5,887 nucleotides of DNA from Nodosilinea sp. BSH.14 (GTDB lineage Bacteria; Cyanobacteriota; Cyanobacteriia; Phormidesmidales; Phormidesmidaceae): assembly GCA_023264315.1 (NCBI GenBank), contig JALQST010000216.1:1-5887 (forward strand), written 5' to 3'. Shown here piece after piece: positions 4,528 to 5,887 of the stretch; within the stretch, counting starts at the first letter, position 1, and every line of letters begins with the position of its first letter. The notes under the pieces are model-generated. The model saw only the letters and a program-made list of their open reading frames with translations. It ran no database searches and was not told the DNA's origin. The translations under genes were made by a program, and so were the position numbers.

Positions 4528-5553
4528 TTAGAGGATGCCGTCCTTTTGGGCCATGTAGGTCATCAGGTCGAGCACCCGCATGGAGTAGCCCCACTCGTTG
4601 TCATACCAGGCAACGACCTTGAAGAAGTTGCTGTTGAGGCCAATGCCAGCTCCGGCATCCAAGGTACTGGAGTGGCCATCGGTAATGAAGTCTGAGGACA
4701 CCACATCGTCTTCGGTGTAGCCCAGGATGCCCTTCATCGGGCCTTCGGCGGCAGCCTTCATGGCGGCACAGATGTCTTCGTAGGTGGTGGCCTTCTCGGT
4801 TTTGAAGGTGAGGTCTACCACAGACACGTTGGGGGTGGGCACCCGGAAGGCCATCCCCGTGAGTTTGCCCTTCAGTTCTGGCAGCACCAGGGTCACGGCC
4901 TTGGCGGCTCCGGTGGAGGAGGGGATGATGTTTTGCCCCGCCCCCCGACCGCCCCGGAAGTCCTTCTTAGAAGGGCCGTCCACCGTGGGTTGGGTGGCGG
5001 TGACGGAGTGTACCGTGGTCATCAAGCCCTCCGTCAGGCCAAAGTTGTCGTTAATCACCTTGGTGATGGGGGCCAGACAGTTGGTGGTACAGCTCGCATT
5101 GGAGACGATGGTGTCCTTGGCGGGGTCATAGGTTTCGTGGTTCACGCCCACCACCATGGTGTGGACTTTGTCGGGATCCTTGGTCGGGGCCGACAGCACC
5201 ACCCGCTTGGCCCCGGCCTGGACGTGCTGGGAAGCGGTGTCGAAGGTGGTGAATAATCCCGTAGATTCCACCACGTAGTCTGCGCCGAGGGTGCCCCAGG
5301 GCAGTTCTGCCGGGTTCCGCACGGCCATACAGGGGATTTTTTTGCCATCGACGATAATGCCGTCCTCCACCGCTTCCACGGTGCCGTCAAAGCGGCCATG
5401 GGTGGAGTCGTACTTGAGCAGGTAGGCTAAGTTCTCGGGGGGCACTAGGTCGTTGATGCCAACAAATTCGATGTTGGGGTTTTTCAAGCCACTCCGAAAC
5501 ACTAGACGGCCAATGCGGCCAAAACCGTTAATACCAACTTTGAGCGTTGCCAT
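4528..5553 (-). CDS. gap1: Glyceraldehyde-3-phosphate dehydrogenase, type I, Gap1-like (NAD-dependent)
   Basis: A 341-residue cytoplasmic enzyme catalysing the reversible oxidation and phosphorylation of glyceraldehyde 3-phosphate to 1,3-bisphosphoglycerate. The NAD-binding fold starts VGINGFGRIGRLVFR (6-20). Asp35 in VGINDL is the residue expected of an NAD-preferring enzyme. The active site is SNASCTTNC with catalytic Cys155, and the general base is His182 in TTVHS. TATQPTVDGPSKKDFRGGR (186-203) and WYDNEWGYSMR (316-326) complete the substrate and cofactor region. The GINDLVPPENLAYLLKYDSTHGRF pattern (start 32) fits cyanobacterial glycolytic Gap1, not the photosynthetic NADP-using Gap2, which has a different N-terminus (NTDD-type). 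The start is ATG at 5553-5551; AAGGA on the minus strand (5565-5561) lies 7 nt upstream. In cyanobacteria Gap1 serves sugar breakdown in the dark. The Gap1/Gap2 split is from recall. Confidence 0.93.
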   Translation of the reverse strand: MATLKVGINGFGRIGRLVFRSGLKNPNIEFVGINDLVPPENLAYLLKYDSTHGRFDGTVEAVEDGIIVDGKKIPCMAVRNPAELPWGTLGADYVVESTGLFTTFDTASQHVQAGAKRVVLSAPTKDPDKVHTMVVGVNHETYDPAKDTIVSNASCTTNCLAPITKVINDNFGLTEGLMTTVHSVTATQPTVDGPSKKDFRGGRGAGQNIIPSSTGAAKAVTLVLPELKGKLTGMAFRVPTPNVSVVDLTFKTEKATTYEDICAAMKAAAEGPMKGILGYTEDDVVSSDFITDGHSSTLDAGAGIGLNSNFFKVVAWYDNEWGYSMRVLDLMTYMAQKDGIL

Positions 5554-5570
5554 GCTGGATTCCTTACCTC

Positions 5571-5691
5571 GCGTAGATTTGCCTCAAGGGAGTAGACCCT
5601 GAGTGGTCGCCTGACCCTTGCGTAGGGCAGGGGATGGTCGGGGTCTTCCACTATGTAAACGGCAAATTCTGAAAGGAGGGCAGATCTACGC
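5571..5691 (-). promoter_or_regulatory. Nested inverted repeats upstream of gap1: candidate three-way-junction leader
   Basis: On the minus strand GCGTAGATCTGCC (5691-5679) can pair with GGCAAATCTACGC (5583-5571) at 12 of 13 positions (P1). Between them are two bulged hairpins. P2 is CCTG-CCCT, loop ACGCA, AGGG-(U)-CAGG (5631-5610). P3 is CTCA-GGG, loop UCUACU, CCC-(U)-UGAG (5603-5583), abutting P1. Both have one bulged U on the 3' side, above a 4-bp base. P1 closes 5 nt before the AAGGA ribosome binding site (5565-5561), so it could control ribosome access. If the promoter is instead the TACATA inside the element, only P2 and P3 are transcribed. Confidence 0.4.
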
Positions 5692-5839
5692 TTTTCTTTC
5701 AGAGTTGATCGGGTCTGGCTGATCCCAGAAGTCCCACTGGCTTTAGCCGTAACGTATCCATCGAGGCAGGTTTTCCCCGGCAGATTTCTATTCCGGCAGG
5801 GGAAAGGTGCCCTCCTGATGGACTGACACATCTCCATCG

Positions 5840-5867
5840 GTTGGGTGGCGCGATAGCAGAACCCAAC
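5840..5867. repeat. GTTGGGT/ACCCAAC palindrome of the cyanobacterial intergenic type
   Basis: GTTGGGT (5840-5846) and ACCCAAC (5861-5867) form a 7-bp perfect stem around 14 nt. Minus-strand GTTGGGTT...CACCCAACC resembles a very common cyanobacterial dispersed palindrome (from memory). It could be a REP-type repeat or the terminator of a gene beyond the window edge; no T-run is visible. Confidence 0.5.
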
Positions 5868-5887
5868 AAGCCCGAAGGTATCGGCGA

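Larger units (their letters stand above)
5554..5887 (-). other. 334-bp upstream region of gap1, no gene seen
   Basis: I see no credible gene; a minus-strand open frame running from 5837 into gap1 has no recognisable family features and no good ribosome binding site. The half next to gap1 (5571-5691) is the inverted-repeat structure listed separately. Minus-strand TTTACATA (5659-5652) contains a possible -10 (TACATA) and also matches a single HLR1 half-site, but no -35 partner is visible. The far half has CCGGCAG twice (5777-5783 and 5793-5799) inside a TTTCCCC/GGGGAAA inverted repeat (5772-5778, 5799-5805), and a palindrome at the window end. Confidence 0.5.

Noticed and set aside
5502..5837. 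Minus-strand 111-codon frame running into gap1
   Set aside because: It overlaps the gap1 start in another frame, has no recognisable domain and covers the inverted-repeat leader.
1..5887. HIP1 octamers (GCGATCGC) as a cyanobacterial marker
   Set aside because: None was found by eye. Their absence is not informative in one 6-kb window, since many cyanobacteria lack HIP1 enrichment.
1..5887. CRISPR array, defence island or phage genes
   Set aside because: There are no regularly spaced repeats and no cas, nuclease, toxin-antitoxin, integrase or structural phage genes; all large frames are assigned to housekeeping or stress families.

Overview
The window looks like chromosomal DNA of a GC-rich, phycobilisome-containing cyanobacterium. 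A filamentous Leptolyngbya- or Phormidium-like lineage is my best guess, but the genus cannot be fixed from this sequence. The decisive marker is an intact nblA (phycobilisome degradation adaptor). The cyanobacterial forms of ScpA, a two-domain NDP-sugar synthase, a tandem universal stress protein and the NAD-type GAPDH Gap1 agree with it. There is no tRNA, rRNA, CRISPR array, transposase or prophage gene.

Layout. Positions 2-331 hold the 3' end of a LapA-family (DUF1049) membrane protein. After 5 bp follows scpA (337-1221), so these two are probably co-transcribed. The scpA stop codon lies inside the left terminal repeat of a 125-bp MITE-like element (1218-1342). A leader with hairpins then precedes the NDP-sugar synthase gene (1473-2639). 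A 401-bp non-coding stretch (2640-3040) carries the nblA promoter and a long, foldable nblA leader. nblA (3041-3235) is followed by a 272-bp spacer with a hairpin and a 15-bp tandem duplication that ends just upstream of the ribosome binding site of a tandem-USP gene (3508-4383). That gene converges with gap1 on the minus strand (5553-4528), and a palindromic REP-like repeat lies between them. The last 334 bp is the upstream region of gap1. It contains a nested inverted-repeat arrangement that could fold as a three-way-junction leader, and at the far end a palindrome of a type common in cyanobacterial intergenic DNA.

How the genes relate. LapA-ScpA-NDP-sugar synthase is a housekeeping group (envelope, chromosome segregation, sugar-nucleotide supply) with no obvious single pathway. 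nblA, the USP gene and gap1 all fit acclimation to starvation or light: antenna dismantling, stress response, and NAD-linked glycolysis of stored carbon. Each seems to have its own control region, so this is a neighbourhood and not a demonstrated operon.

The protein-coding content is ordinary and I see no new multi-gene system. The most interesting signals are non-coding: the candidate structured leader of gap1, the two HLR1-like boxes and folded leader of nblA, and the MITE at the scpA stop. None has been tested by folding or database search here.
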